Shown here one piece after another: positions 24,871 to 33,806 of a DNA stretch of 64,000 nt. The position numbers and the translations under genes are program-made. The stretch comes from Zoogloea sp. (GTDB lineage Bacteria; Pseudomonadota; Gammaproteobacteria; Burkholderiales; Rhodocyclaceae): positions 1 through 64,000 of the forward strand of contig WBTZ01000003.1 of the NCBI GenBank assembly GCA_009026175.1, read 5' to 3'. How positions within the stretch are numbered: position 1 is the first letter of the stretch; each line of letters begins with the position of its first letter. A model generated the notes under the pieces. That model was given only the letters and a program-made list of their open reading frames with translations. It was not told the DNA's origin and did no database searches.

Positions 24871-27108
24871 TCAGGCTTGAGCAGCCCGCAGCGCTGCGTT
24901 GAGCGTCGGGCTCGGACGCATCACCGCCTTGCACTTCTCGGAGTCGGCCTTGTAGTAGCCGCCGATATCGACCGCCTTGCCCTGCACGGTCTTCAGTTCG
25001 GCAACGATCTGCGCCTCGCTCTCGGTCAGGCTCTTGGCGAGCTTGGCGAACTGGGCGGCCAGTTCGGTGTCCTCGGTCTGGTTGGCCAGCTCCTGGGCCC
25101 AGTACATGGCCAGGTAGAACTGGGAACCGCGGTTGTCGAGCTCGCCGGTCTTGGGAGACGGCGACTTGCGGTTGTCCAGCAGCTTGCCCGTGGCCGCGTC
25201 GAGGGTCTTGGCCAGCAGCACGGCGCGGGTATTGCCGGTCTTGAGGCCGAGGTCCTCCAGCGACACGGCGAGGGCCAGGAATTCACCGAGGGAGTCCCAG
25301 CGCAGGTGGTTCTCTTCGGTCAGCTGCTGCACGTGCTTGGGGGCGGAGCCGCCGGCGCCGGTTTCGTACATGCCGCCGCCAGCCATCAGCGGGACGATGG
25401 ACAGCATCTTGGCGGAAGTGCCGAGTTCCATGATCGGGAACAGGTCGGTCAGGTAGTCGCGCAGGATGTTGCCGGTCACGGAGATGGTGTCGAGGCCGCG
25501 GATCACGCGCTCCAGGGTGAAGCGCATGGCGCGGACCTGGGACATGATGTAGATCTCGAGGCCGCTGGTGTCGTGATCCTTCAGGTAGGTTTCCACCTTC
25601 TTGATCAGCTCGGCTTCGTGGGGACGGTAGGAGTCGAGCCAGAAGACCGCCGGGGTGTTGGAGTTGCGGGCCCGGGTGACGGCCAGCTTGACCCAGTCAC
25701 GGATCGGCGCGTCCTTGACCTGGCACATGCGCCAGATGTCGCCGGCCTCCACGTTCTGGGTCAGCAGCACTTCGCCGGAGTCGATGTCGACGATGTTGGC
25801 GATGCCATCTTCCGGGATCTCGAAGGTCTTGTCGTGGGAGCCGTATTCTTCGGCCTTCTGGGCCATCAGGCCGACGTTCGGCACGGTGCCCATGGTCTTC
25901 GGGTCGAAATTGCCGTTGGTCTTGCAGAAGTTGATCATCTCCTGGTAGATGCGGGCAAAGGTCGATTCCGGCATGACGCACTTGCTGTCGTACTGCTTGC
26001 CGTCGGCACCCCACATCTTGCCACCGGCACGGATCATGGCCGGCATGGAGGCATCGACGATGACGTCGTTGGGCGAGTGGAAGTTGGTGATGCCTTTGGC
26101 CGAGTCGACCATGGCCAGCTTCGGACGGTGTTCCTGGCAGGCGTGCAGGTCGCGGATGATCTCGTCGCGCTTGGATTCCGGCAGGGTCTTGATCTTCTCG
26201 TAGAGGTCGACCATGCCGTTATTGACGTTGATGCCCAACTCGGCGAACAGTGCCTCGTGCTTCTCGAAGGCTTCCTTGTAGAAGATCTTGACGCAGTGGC
26301 CGAACACGATGGGGTGGGACACCTTCATCATGGTGGCCTTCACGTGCAGGGAGAAGAGGATGCCGGACTCGCGGCAGTCTTCCAGCTCCTTCTCGTAGAA
26401 GTCGCACAGGGCCTTCTTGCTCATGAACATGGAGTCGATGATCTCGCCTTCCTGCAGCGCGACCTTCGGCTTCAGGACGGTGATCTTGCCGCCCTTGGCG
26501 ATCAGCTCCATGCGGACATTGCGGGCCTTGTCCAGGGTCAGGGACTTTTCGCCATGGTAGAAGTCGCCATGGTGCATGTGGGACACGTGGGTCCGCGACC
26601 AGGGCTTCCATTCACCCATGGAGTGGGGGTTCTTGCGGGCGTAGTTCTTGACGGCGAGCGGTGCGCGGCGGTCGGAGTTGCCTTCGCGCAGGACCGGGTT
26701 GACCGCCGAGCCCAGACACTTGCCATAACGGGCGACAAGCGCCTTTTCCTCTTCGGTAGAGGGGTTCTCCGGGTAGTCGGGGATCGCGTAGCCCTTGGAT
26801 TGCAGTTCCTTGATGCAGGCCTTGAGCTGGGCCACGGACGCGCTGATGTTGGGCAGCTTGATGATGTTGGCGTCGGGGTCCAGGGTCTTCTTGCCAAGGG
26901 CACCCAGGGTGTCGGGGACTTTCTGGTCGTCCTTCAGGTGCTCCGGGAACTCGGCCAGAACACGGGCGGACACGGAAATGTCGGCCTTTTCGATCTCGAT
27001 GCCAGCCGGGCCGGTGAAGGTCCGGATGATGGGAAGGAAGGCACACGTGGCCAGAAGCGGCGCCTCATCGGTCAGCGTGTAGATGATCTTCGATTTCCCT
27101 GTAACCAT
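24871..27108 (-). CDS. NADP-dependent isocitrate dehydrogenase, monomeric type (IDH-II)
   Basis: Second isocitrate dehydrogenase, unrelated in overall fold organisation to icd: a single 745-aa chain doing the work of the homodimer. It begins '[17 protein letters not shown]' and carries '[20 protein letters not shown]', which includes the substrate Ser/Arg residues, and '[14 protein letters not shown]' in the NADP region, all characteristic of the monomeric family. The ATG at 27108 follows GAGGGAAGAAAC. This family is not regulated by AceK in known cases and lacks the phosphorylated loop of Icd, so having both isozymes would let some flux through the TCA cycle persist when Icd is phosphorylated. 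That consequence is inference. Confidence 0.95.
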   Translation of the reverse strand: MVTGKSKIIYTLTDEAPLLATCAFLPIIRTFTGPAGIEIEKADISVSARVLAEFPEHLKDDQKVPDTLGALGKKTLDPDANIIKLPNISASVAQLKACIKELQSKGYAIPDYPENPSTEEEKALVARYGKCLGSAVNPVLREGNSDRRAPLAVKNYARKNPHSMGEWKPWSRTHVSHMHHGDFYHGEKSLTLDKARNVRMELIAKGGKITVLKPKVALQEGEIIDSMFMSKKALCDFYEKELEDCRESGILFSLHVKATMMKVSHPIVFGHCVKIFYKEAFEKHEALFAELGINVNNGMVDLYEKIKTLPESKRDEIIRDLHACQEHRPKLAMVDSAKGITNFHSPNDVIVDASMPAMIRAGGKMWGADGKQYDSKCVMPESTFARIYQEMINFCKTNGNFDPKTMGTVPNVGLMAQKAEEYGSHDKTFEIPEDGIANIVDIDSGEVLLTQNVEAGDIWRMCQVKDAPIRDWVKLAVTRARNSNTPAVFWLDSYRPHEAELIKKVETYLKDHDTSGLEIYIMSQVRAMRFTLERVIRGLDTISVTGNILRDYLTDLFPIMELGTSAKMLSIVPLMAGGGMYETGAGGSAPKHVQQLTEENHLRWDSLGEFLALAVSLEDLGLKTGNTRAVLLAKTLDAATGKLLDNRKSPSPKTGELDNRGSQFYLAMYWAQELANQTEDTELAAQFAKLAKSLTESEAQIVAELKTVQGKAVDIGGYYKADSEKCKAVMRPSPTLNAALRAAQA

Positions 27109-27262
27109 GTTTCTTCCCTCGATGATTGTGTGAACGACGAGCCAATGCTGACTCTTTGCCGCCGTGGATGTTCGTGGACTGCGGAACTGCGGCCCACCGC
27201 AAAATAACATGTATCCCGCGCCGCCGCATGGAAAGCCGGCTGGCGCGTTGCCGTACTCCCCT

Positions 27263-28195
27263 TCAGACGACCGCTTCTTCCTTTTCCTTCTTGACCTGCA
27301 GGAACTGCTCGCGGGAGACGCCCAGCCACATGACCAGCGGGCTGGCGACGAGGACGGAAGAGTAGATGCCGAAGCAGATGCCGATGGTCAGGGCCAGGGA
27401 GAAGTAGTAGAGGGTCTCACCACCGAAGAGCAGCATGGACAGGACCATGATCTGGGTGCTGCCGTGGGTGATGATGGTCCGGCTGATGGTGCTGGTGATG
27501 GCGTGGTCGAGGACTTCCGGCGTGTTCAGGCCACGCTTCTTGCGGAAAGTCTCGCGGACCCGGTCGAAGACCACCACCGACTCGTTCACCGAATAGCCCA
27601 GCACGGCCAGGGTAGCGGCCAGCACCGGCAGGGAGAACTCCCACTGGAACAGGGCGAAGAAGCCCAGGATGATGATCACGTCGTGCAGGTTGGCGATGAT
27701 GGCCGAGACCGCGAAGCGCCATTCGAAGCGCATCGCCAGGTACAGGACGATGCCGCCGATCACCAGCAGCAGGGCCATCGCGCCGTCGGAAGCGAGCTCC
27801 TTGCCTACCTGCGGGCCGACGAACTCAACCCGGCGCAGTTCGGCCTTGGGACCGTCCAGGCTCCTCAGGCTGGCCAGCACCTTGTCGCTGACCTTGCCGG
27901 TTTCCATGCCTTCCCGGTTGGGCAGGCGGATCAGCACGTCGCGGGCGCTGCCGAAGTTCTGCACCTGGGCGTCCTGGTAGCCTTCCTTCGCCATGGCCTC
28001 ACGGATCTTCTCCAGGGCGGGCGGTTCGGCGTAGCTGACTTCCATCAGGGTGCCGCCGGTGAACTCGACCGAGAAGTGCAGGCCCTTGGTGGCCAGGAAG
28101 AACACCGCGAGCAGGAAGGTGATCAACGAGATGACGTTGAACACCAGCGCATGCTTCATGAACGGGATGTCTTTGTGGATGCGGAAAAATTCCAT
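27263..28195 (-). CDS. secF: Protein-export membrane protein SecF
   Basis: Inner-membrane subunit of the SecDF complex (310 aa), which uses the proton gradient to pull exported proteins to the periplasmic side. It has a first transmembrane helix (about 17-36), a short periplasmic domain beginning '[18 protein letters not shown]', and five more helices; '[16 protein letters not shown]' is the conserved D4-type signature and '[14 protein letters not shown]' follows. It lies 31 bp downstream of secD on the same strand, so the order is yajC-secD-secF. The start at 28195 gives the family N-terminus. Confidence 0.96.
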   Translation of the reverse strand: MEFFRIHKDIPFMKHALVFNVISLITFLLAVFFLATKGLHFSVEFTGGTLMEVSYAEPPALEKIREAMAKEGYQDAQVQNFGSARDVLIRLPNREGMETGKVSDKVLASLRSLDGPKAELRRVEFVGPQVGKELASDGAMALLLVIGGIVLYLAMRFEWRFAVSAIIANLHDVIIILGFFALFQWEFSLPVLAATLAVLGYSVNESVVVFDRVRETFRKKRGLNTPEVLDHAITSTISRTIITHGSTQIMVLSMLLFGGETLYYFSLALTIGICFGIYSSVLVASPLVMWLGVSREQFLQVKKEKEEAVV

Positions 28196-28226
28196 GGTGG
28201 CGTGTCCGTTTCGTGTTCAGTGCGCG

Positions 28227-30086
28227 TCAGAGACCCGGCTTCCACACCTGGCCGATGGCCAGCTTGTCGAGCTTGCGCTTCTTGCCGTAGATCAGGTTGA
28301 CCAGGCCGCGGGAGACCAGGATGGCGCTGAACATGGAGGTCAGGATGCCCAGGCAGTGCACCACGGCAAAGCCGCGAACCGGGCCCGAGCCGAAGACCAG
28401 CAGCGCGATGCCGGCGATCAGGGTGGTGACGTTGGAGTCCAGGATGGTGTCGAAGGCCCGGTCGTAGCCGGCGTGGATGGCTGCCTGCGGCGTGGCGCCG
28501 TTGCGCAGCTCCTCGCGGATGCGTTCGTTGATCAGCACGTTGGCGTCGATGGCCATGCCCAGGGTCAGCGCAATGGCGGCGATGCCCGGCAGGGTCAGGG
28601 TGGCCTGCAGCAGTGACAGCAGGGCCACCAGCAGCAGCAGGTTCGAGGCCAGGGCGATGACCGAGACAAAGCCGAACAGCATGTAGTAGGCACACATGAA
28701 GACGGCAATGGCGACAAAGCCCCACAGGGTGGAGTGGAAGCCCTTGCTGATGTTCTCCGCGCCCAGGCTCGGGCCGATGGTGCGTTCCTCGATGATCTCC
28801 ATCGGAGCGGCCAGGGAGCCCGCGCGCAGCAACAGGGCTGTGTCGGTGGCTTCCTCTGAGCTCATCCTGCCGGAGATCTGGACGCGGCCGCCGCCGATTT
28901 CGCCGCGGATCACCGGGGCGGTGACGACTTCACCCTTGCCCTTTTCGATCAGCAGGATGGCCATGCGCTTGTTGATGTTCTCGCGGGTCACGTCCTTGAA
29001 GATGCGGGCGCCGGCGGAGTCGAGGGTGAGGTGCACCGCCGGCTCGTGGTTCTGGCCATCGAAACCGGGCTGTGCGTCGGTGAGGCGCTCGCCGGTCAGG
29101 ACGACCTGCTTCTTGACCAGGATGGGGCGGCCGTCGCGGTCGTTATAGACCTCGGTGCCGGCCGGGATCGCGCCGCCCACGGCGGCCTCGAGGGCACCGG
29201 GGGTGTCGTCGACCATGCGGATCTCGAGGGTCGCGGTGCGGCCCAGGATGTCCTTGGCCTTGGCCACGTCCTGCACGCCCGGCAACTGCACCACGATGCG
29301 GTCGAGGCCCTGCTGCTGGATCACCGGCTCGGCCACGCCGAGTTCGTTGATCCGGTTGTGCAGGGTGGTGATGTTCTGCTTGAGGGCCGATTCCTGGATG
29401 GACTTCTGGGCCAGGGGAGAGAGGGTGGCGGTCAGCTTGAAGTCGGCACCGTCCTGGCCTTCGGTGACCTGCAGGTCGTTGTTGGCGGCCATGATCACCG
29501 CGCGGGCACGGCTCTGGGCCTCGGCCTCGCGGAATCTCACGACCACGCTCTGGCCGTCACGGCTGATGCCGGCGTGGCGGACGTTCTTGTCGCGCAGCAG
29601 GGTGCGGAGGTCGCCGGCGGTGGCGTCGAGGCGCTTGGTCACGGCGCCCTTCATGTCCACCTGAAGCAGGAAGTGCACGCCGCCGCGCAGGTCCAGCCCC
29701 AGGTACATCGGCAAGGCGTGGATCGAGGTCAGCCACTGGGGGCTCGCCGACAGGAGGTTCAGGGCGACCACGTAGGACGGGTCGGCCGGATCCGGATTGA
29801 AGGCCTTCTCGATGGCGTCCTTCGCCTTGAGCTGGGTGTCCGTGTCACGGAAGCGGGCGCGCACGCTGGTCAGGTCGGCGAACAGCCCGTCGTGCTGGAG
29901 GCCGGCCTTGCCGAGACTCTCCTCCAGGCGTTTCATGACTGCGCCGGAGTCCAGCTTGAGGGTGGCCTTGCCGCTGGAGACCTGGACGGCGGGTACCTCC
30001 CCGTAGAAATTCGGCAGGGTGTAAATCAGGCCCCACAGCAGGACGAGCCCGATGAGGAGGTTTTTCCAGAGGGGATAGCGGTTCAT
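28227..30086 (-). CDS. secD: Protein-export membrane protein SecD
   Basis: Partner of SecF (619 aa). One N-terminal membrane helix (about 8-27) is followed by a large periplasmic P1 region (about 30-430) and five C-terminal helices containing 'AIALTLGMAIDANVLINERI', the conserved RND-like segment with the Asp needed for proton movement. 'LGLDLRGGVHFLLQVD' is the diagnostic N-terminal motif. It is 74 bp downstream of yajC. Length is normal for SecD of proteobacteria (615 aa in E. coli). Confidence 0.97.
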   Translation of the reverse strand: MNRYPLWKNLLIGLVLLWGLIYTLPNFYGEVPAVQVSSGKATLKLDSGAVMKRLEESLGKAGLQHDGLFADLTSVRARFRDTDTQLKAKDAIEKAFNPDPADPSYVVALNLLSASPQWLTSIHALPMYLGLDLRGGVHFLLQVDMKGAVTKRLDATAGDLRTLLRDKNVRHAGISRDGQSVVVRFREAEAQSRARAVIMAANNDLQVTEGQDGADFKLTATLSPLAQKSIQESALKQNITTLHNRINELGVAEPVIQQQGLDRIVVQLPGVQDVAKAKDILGRTATLEIRMVDDTPGALEAAVGGAIPAGTEVYNDRDGRPILVKKQVVLTGERLTDAQPGFDGQNHEPAVHLTLDSAGARIFKDVTRENINKRMAILLIEKGKGEVVTAPVIRGEIGGGRVQISGRMSSEEATDTALLLRAGSLAAPMEIIEERTIGPSLGAENISKGFHSTLWGFVAIAVFMCAYYMLFGFVSVIALASNLLLLVALLSLLQATLTLPGIAAIALTLGMAIDANVLINERIREELRNGATPQAAIHAGYDRAFDTILDSNVTTLIAGIALLVFGSGPVRGFAVVHCLGILTSMFSAILVSRGLVNLIYGKKRKLDKLAIGQVWKPGL

Positions 30087-30160
30087 GGTCTGGCGGAAAG
30101 GAGATGTAACGGGCGCGGCTGCACTGCATGGACCGGGGGCGCCCCCGGTCCGGAGCCGGA

Positions 30161-30493
30161 TCAGATCGACTTCAGGGTGCCCTTGGGCAGCACGGCACCG
30201 ATGGACTGCTTCTGAACCACGATCTGGGTGTTGGGAGCAACTTCCACATGAACGTAGGCGTCGGAAATCTGGACCACCTTGCCGACGATGCCGCCCTGGG
30301 TCAGGACTTCGTCGTTCTTCTGCAGACCTTCGAGCAGGGCTTTATGTTCCTTTGAGCGTTTCATCTGCGGACGGATCATCAGGAACCACAGCACCGCGAA
30401 CATGAAGATCATGGGCAGAATGCCGCCGAGGCCACCGAGCGGGTCTTGGGATGCGGCCGGTGCGGCTTGGGCAAACGCGTTGGAAATCAGCAC
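30161..30493 (-). CDS. yajC: Preprotein translocase subunit YajC
   Basis: Small single-pass membrane protein of 110 aa that copurifies with SecDF. A hydrophobic helix ('ILPMIFMFAVLWFLMI', about 25-40) is followed by a conserved cytosolic domain 'LLEGLQKNDEVLTQGGIVGK'. I choose the GTG at 30493 because GGAG lies six bases upstream and the resulting length matches the family; an in-frame TTG at 30517 would add eight residues. It heads yajC-secD-secF. The usual upstream neighbours tgt and queA are absent: the upstream space is filled by a tandem repeat array. Confidence 0.93.
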   Translation of the reverse strand: MLISNAFAQAAPAASQDPLGGLGGILPMIFMFAVLWFLMIRPQMKRSKEHKALLEGLQKNDEVLTQGGIVGKVVQISDAYVHVEVAPNTQIVVQKQSIGAVLPKGTLKSI

Positions 30494-30539
30494 ATTAAAC
30501 TCCGGGTTGAAAAGCAAAGTGGCTGATTATAGCAGCAGG

Positions 30540-30798
30540 CGGGGGAGGGCTTTCGAGCGGCTGTGCAGGAGGGAAGGGCGAGGGAAGGCCCCCACGCTCC
30601 CCGGGGGGGGGCTTTCGTCTTGGGGCGGCCCGGCGACGAGGGAAGGCCCCCACGCTCCCCGCTGTGCGGCTCGCTGCCCCCCGGGGAGGGCTTTCGTCTT
30701 GGGGCGGCCCGGCGACGAGGGAAGGCCCCCACGCTCCCCGCTGTGCGGCTCGCTGCCCCCCGGGGGGGGGCTTTCGTCTTGGGGCGGCCCGGCGACGA
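30540..30798. repeat. Tandem array of a 79-bp GC-rich repeat
   Basis: Two nearly identical full units, 30640-30718 (79 bp) and 30719-30798 (80 bp, one G more), are preceded by a unit with a 22-bp internal deletion (30582-30639) and a degenerate fragment from about 30540. Each unit reads GGGAAGGCCCCCACGCTCC, then CGCTGTGCGGCTCGCTGCC, a C6-G8/9 tract, GCTTTCGTCTTGGGG and CGGCCCGGCGACGA. The long C and G runs are self-complementary and could slip. I recall similar GC-rich intergenic repeats in betaproteobacteria but cannot name a described family. Confidence 0.9.
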
Positions 30799-30805
30799 AA
30801 AAAAG

Positions 30806-30831
30806 CGGCGTCTGTTTTGCAACAGACGCCG
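30806..30831 (-). terminator. Terminator of the 108-aa unknown gene
   Basis: Perfect 11-bp stem (30806-30816 with 30821-30831), loop TTGC, followed on the minus strand by GCTTTTTTTCG. It lies 55 bp past the stop at 30886 and directly abuts the repeat array. Confidence 0.92.
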
Positions 30832-30885
30832 TCGAAATCTCCTTGAAAGGAGAGGAGGGAGAAAAACCCGGTTGCAGGGTGCCTT

Positions 30886-31212
30886 TCAGGCAGCCTTGTT
30901 CATCTGGTTGCAGAAACGCTGCCAGTTGGCAGACATGGCCGAGAACACCTGTTCGGCGGCCAGCAGGGGCAGCAGGCCCATGCGATGCTGGCTGCGCACG
31001 AAAGTCTCGACGTGCGGGGCGCAGAGCGTGCTCTGCTCTTCCGCGAGCAGTTCAAGGAAGCGGGCCTCGGCGGCACCCCAGAATTCGGAGGTGCCAACCC
31101 AGCCGGTGTCGGCGGTTGCTTCACGCAGGGCCTTGCGCCAGAGGGCTTCGGCGCGTTCGACCGGGACGCCGGCCTTGCGGGCGTGCCACGGCAGTAGTTT
31201 CGGTGTCTTCAT
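30886..31212 (-). CDS. Unrecognised 108-aa protein
   Basis: I do not recognise this protein. It is 108 aa, helical by composition, with no signal peptide or membrane segment. The N-terminus is basic ('MKTPKLLPWHARKAG'), the middle is rich in Ala, Glu and Leu ('AEARFLELLAEEQ') and the C-terminus reads 'FSAMSANWQRFCNQMN'. Gene reality is well supported: AGGAG nine bases before the ATG, G/C third positions like its neighbours, and a strong terminator 55 bp after the stop. Its upstream region carries three TGC-N3/4-GCA motifs like those bound by the PHB regulator PhaR, so a PHB-granule role is an attractive but unproven idea; the sequence is not an obvious phasin. It is divergent from uvrD. Confidence 0.8.
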   Translation of the reverse strand: MKTPKLLPWHARKAGVPVERAEALWRKALREATADTGWVGTSEFWGAAEARFLELLAEEQSTLCAPHVETFVRSQHRMGLLPLLAAEQVFSAMSANWQRFCNQMNKAA

Positions 31213-31560
31213 TTGCTGTTACTCCTGTATTGGGGCATCAAACAAGTGGGACCGTTGTGGAGCCAGGTGCTTCGAGCAGCGCTTGTGGTGCGCTGCAATA
31301 ATGCGTTTCTTGGTGCATTTGCACGGATTTATTGGCTCTTCGGTGCTCTCAATAGGCTTGTTTGTTGCATTGCACAATTTCAGTTTAGGTACTTGCCGGC
31401 TTCCCCGCAAGTGCCTTTTGGTTTTGATACAAGTAATTCATCACGGGACCATGGCGTTTCCGCAACACTGTGCATGACGCCTGTCCGGTGTTTCCGGCAG
31501 GTGGGTTGCGCGCCCGGCAGGGGTTTAGAATGGCAACCCGCTCCGCCAACCGCTTGCCCC
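31213..31560. other. Divergent region between the 108-aa gene and uvrD
   Basis: 348 bp without a gene. Besides the TGC motifs it holds AT-richer sequence (31330-31440). The open frame continuing upstream from uvrD through it is not conserved uvrD sequence. No clear uvrD promoter was identified. Confidence 0.6.
31289..31374 (-). promoter_or_regulatory. Three TGC-N3/4-GCA motifs (PhaR-like operator)
   Basis: TGC-GCT-GCA at 31289-31297, TGC-ATTT-GCA at 31314-31323 and TGC-ATT-GCA at 31366-31374; the last lies inside the near-palindrome TTGTTGCATTGCACAA (31362-31377). On the minus strand TTGTGC of this palindrome and TATTGA are 17 bases apart, a weak promoter pair reading to the 108-aa gene. PhaR of Paracoccus denitrificans binds CTGC-N3/4-GCAG-type sites; assignment here is by analogy. 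Confidence 0.45.
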
Positions 31561-33786
31561 ATGTCCCAGCTTCTCGACAACCTCAATCCTGAACAGCTCG
31601 CTGCCGTCACCCTGCCGGCCCGCCATGCCCTGATCCTCGCCGGCGCCGGCTCGGGCAAGACCCGGGTGCTGACGACCCGGATCGCCTGGCTGATCCAGAG
31701 CGGCTTCTGCGGGCCCCAGGGCATCCTGGCGGTTACCTTCACCAACAAGGCCGCGAAGGAGATGGTGACGCGTCTTTCGGCCATGTTCCCGATCAACACC
31801 CGGGGCATGTGGATCGGCACCTTTCACGGCCTGTGCAACCGTTTCTTGAGGGCTCATCACCGCGATGCGGGGTTGCCCCAGCTGTTCCAGATCCTCGATT
31901 CGGGAGACCAGCTGGCGGCGATCAAGCGCCTGCTGAAGACCCTCAACATCGACGACGAGAAGTTTCCGCCCCGCGACCTGCAGCATTTCATCAACGGGCA
32001 GAAGGAGGCGGGGGTCCGCCCGGCTGCGGTCGAGGCCTGGGACGACTACACACGCCGCAGGGTCGAGCTTTACGTGGAGTATGAAGCACAGTGCCAGCGC
32101 GAGGCAGTTGTGGATTTCCCCGAGTTGTTGCTCCGCAGCTACGAGCTGCTCGAACGCAACGAGCCCATCCGCCGCCACTACCAGGCCCGTTTCCGCCACA
32201 TCCTGGTGGATGAATTCCAGGACACCAACGTGTTGCAGTACCGCTGGCTCAAGCTGCTGGCCGGCGGCCAGGGTGGAGAGGGTGGCGCCTGCCTGTTCTG
32301 CGTGGGCGACGACGATCAGTCCATCTATCGCTTCCGCGGCGCGGAGGTCGGCAACATGCGCGACTTCGAGCGGGATTTCCGGGTGACCGACGTGATCCGC
32401 CTGGAGCAGAATTACCGTTCCCAGGGCAACATCCTGGATGCGGCCAATGCGCTGATCGTCAACAACAGCAAGCGTCTGGGCAAGAATCTGTGGACCGACA
32501 AGGGGGCTGGCGAGCCGATCCGCGTCTACGAGGCCTTCACCGATACGGACGAGGCCCGCTGGATTGTCGAGGAGGTCCAGTCCCTGGTGCGTGACGGCAC
32601 GGGGCGGGCCGACATCGCCCTGCTGTACCGCTCCAACGCCCAGTCACGGGTGCTCGAGCATCAGCTGTTCTCCTGCGGAGTGCCCTACCGGGTGTATGGC
32701 GGGCTGCGCTTCTTCGAGCGGCAGGAGGTCAAGCATGCGCTGGCTTATCTGCGTCTGATCGCCAACCCGGATGACGACACGGCCTTTACCCGGGTCGTCA
32801 ATTTCCCGACCCGCGGCATCGGAGCCCGTTCGCTTGAGGCCCTGCAGGACGCCGCGCGGACCTGGAACACCCCCCTGTACCAGACGGTGCCCCATCTGTC
32901 CGGCAAGCCCGCCACCTCCCTGGCCCAGTTCGTGATGCTGATCGAGCGCCTGCGCCACGAGACGCGGGAGTTGCCGCTGCACGAGATGGTGGACCATGTC
33001 ATCGAGGTGTCCGGCCTGAGGGCGCACTACAAGACCGAGAAGGAAGGGCAGGAACGCCTCGAGAACCTGGATGAGCTGATCAACGCCGCGGCCAACTTCA
33101 GTGCCGAGGTGGGGGCCGGGCAGGTTCCCGGCGAGCAGGTTTCCGAAACCTCGTCCGTGCTGGCCGAATTCCTGGCCCACGCCTCCCTCGAGGCGGGGGA
33201 TCACCAGGCGGATGCGGGTATTGAAGCGGTCCAGCTGATGACCGTGCATGCGGCCAAGGGGCTGGAGTTCGACGTGGTGTTCCTGTCGGGCCTCGAGGAA
33301 GGCTTGTTCCCCCACGAGAACAGCGCCCAGGAGTCCGACGGGCTGGAGGAGGAGCGGCGCCTGATGTACGTGGCGGTGACGCGTGCCCGCCAGCGCCTTT
33401 ACCTGAGCTTCACCCAGAGCCGGATGCTGCATGGCCAGGTGCGCTACAACCTGCGCTCCCGTTTCCTCGAGGAGATCCCCGAGGGCCTCACCAAGTGGCT
33501 GACGCCGCCCAGCCCGCGGCGCAGCTTCGTGTCGGAGCCCTCCACCCGCTATTACAACCCGGGGGCGGGCAAGGCGGCAGTGCCGGCGATGCCCCCGCCG
33601 CCGCCGCAGAAGTCCCGCGATCTTGGGGGGCTGCGCATCGGCCAGAGCGTCAATCACGCGCGTTTCGGTGACGGGGTGATCGTGGCGGCCGAAGGCAGTG
33701 GCAATGATGCCCGGGTCCAGGTGAAGTTTGCCGAGGCCGGTGCCAAGTGGCTGATGCTGGCGGTCGCCAAGCTGACGCCCGTGTGA
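31561..33786 (+). CDS. uvrD: ATP-dependent DNA helicase UvrD/PcrA
   Basis: Superfamily 1A 3'-5' helicase of 741 aa used in nucleotide excision and mismatch repair. Walker A 'GAGSGKT' is at residues 28-34; 'ILVDEFQDTNVLQYRWLK' is motif II, 'VGDDDQSIYRFRGA' motif III, 'LEQNYRSQGNIL' motif IV, 'LMTVHAAKGLEFDVVF' motif V and 'EEERRLMYVAVTRARQRL' motif VI. The C-terminal 60 residues ('GQSVNHARFGDGVIVAAEG') form the Tudor-like domain that contacts RNA polymerase in UvrD/PcrA. The ATG at 31561 gives the conserved N-terminus. Confidence 0.95.
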   Translation: MSQLLDNLNPEQLAAVTLPARHALILAGAGSGKTRVLTTRIAWLIQSGFCGPQGILAVTFTNKAAKEMVTRLSAMFPINTRGMWIGTFHGLCNRFLRAHHRDAGLPQLFQILDSGDQLAAIKRLLKTLNIDDEKFPPRDLQHFINGQKEAGVRPAAVEAWDDYTRRRVELYVEYEAQCQREAVVDFPELLLRSYELLERNEPIRRHYQARFRHILVDEFQDTNVLQYRWLKLLAGGQGGEGGACLFCVGDDDQSIYRFRGAEVGNMRDFERDFRVTDVIRLEQNYRSQGNILDAANALIVNNSKRLGKNLWTDKGAGEPIRVYEAFTDTDEARWIVEEVQSLVRDGTGRADIALLYRSNAQSRVLEHQLFSCGVPYRVYGGLRFFERQEVKHALAYLRLIANPDDDTAFTRVVNFPTRGIGARSLEALQDAARTWNTPLYQTVPHLSGKPATSLAQFVMLIERLRHETRELPLHEMVDHVIEVSGLRAHYKTEKEGQERLENLDELINAAANFSAEVGAGQVPGEQVSETSSVLAEFLAHASLEAGDHQADAGIEAVQLMTVHAAKGLEFDVVFLSGLEEGLFPHENSAQESDGLEEERRLMYVAVTRARQRLYLSFTQSRMLHGQVRYNLRSRFLEEIPEGLTKWLTPPSPRRSFVSEPSTRYYNPGAGKAAVPAMPPPPPQKSRDLGGLRIGQSVNHARFGDGVIVAAEGSGNDARVQVKFAEAGAKWLMLAVAKLTPV

Positions 33787-33806
33787 CCGCCGGGGCGAAG
33801 CACCGC

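Larger units (their letters stand above)
30494..30885. other. Gene-free stretch upstream of yajC
   Basis: 392 bp that hold the short yajC leader, the 79-bp tandem repeat array (about 30540-30798) and the terminator of the 108-aa gene (30806-30831). I could not place a convincing yajC promoter; TTATAGCAGCAG near 30530 is the only AT-rich element outside the array. Confidence 0.65.

Noticed and set aside
24865..27207. Long plus-strand open frame opposite the monomeric isocitrate dehydrogenase
   Set aside because: It mirrors the real gene codon by codon, is rich in His, Gly, Val and Asp, and has no ribosome binding site or recognisable motif.
31213..31560. N-terminal extension of uvrD
   Set aside because: The frame is open upstream, but the encoded residues are not conserved helicase sequence and cover the divergent promoter region; the ATG at 31561 gives the standard N-terminus.
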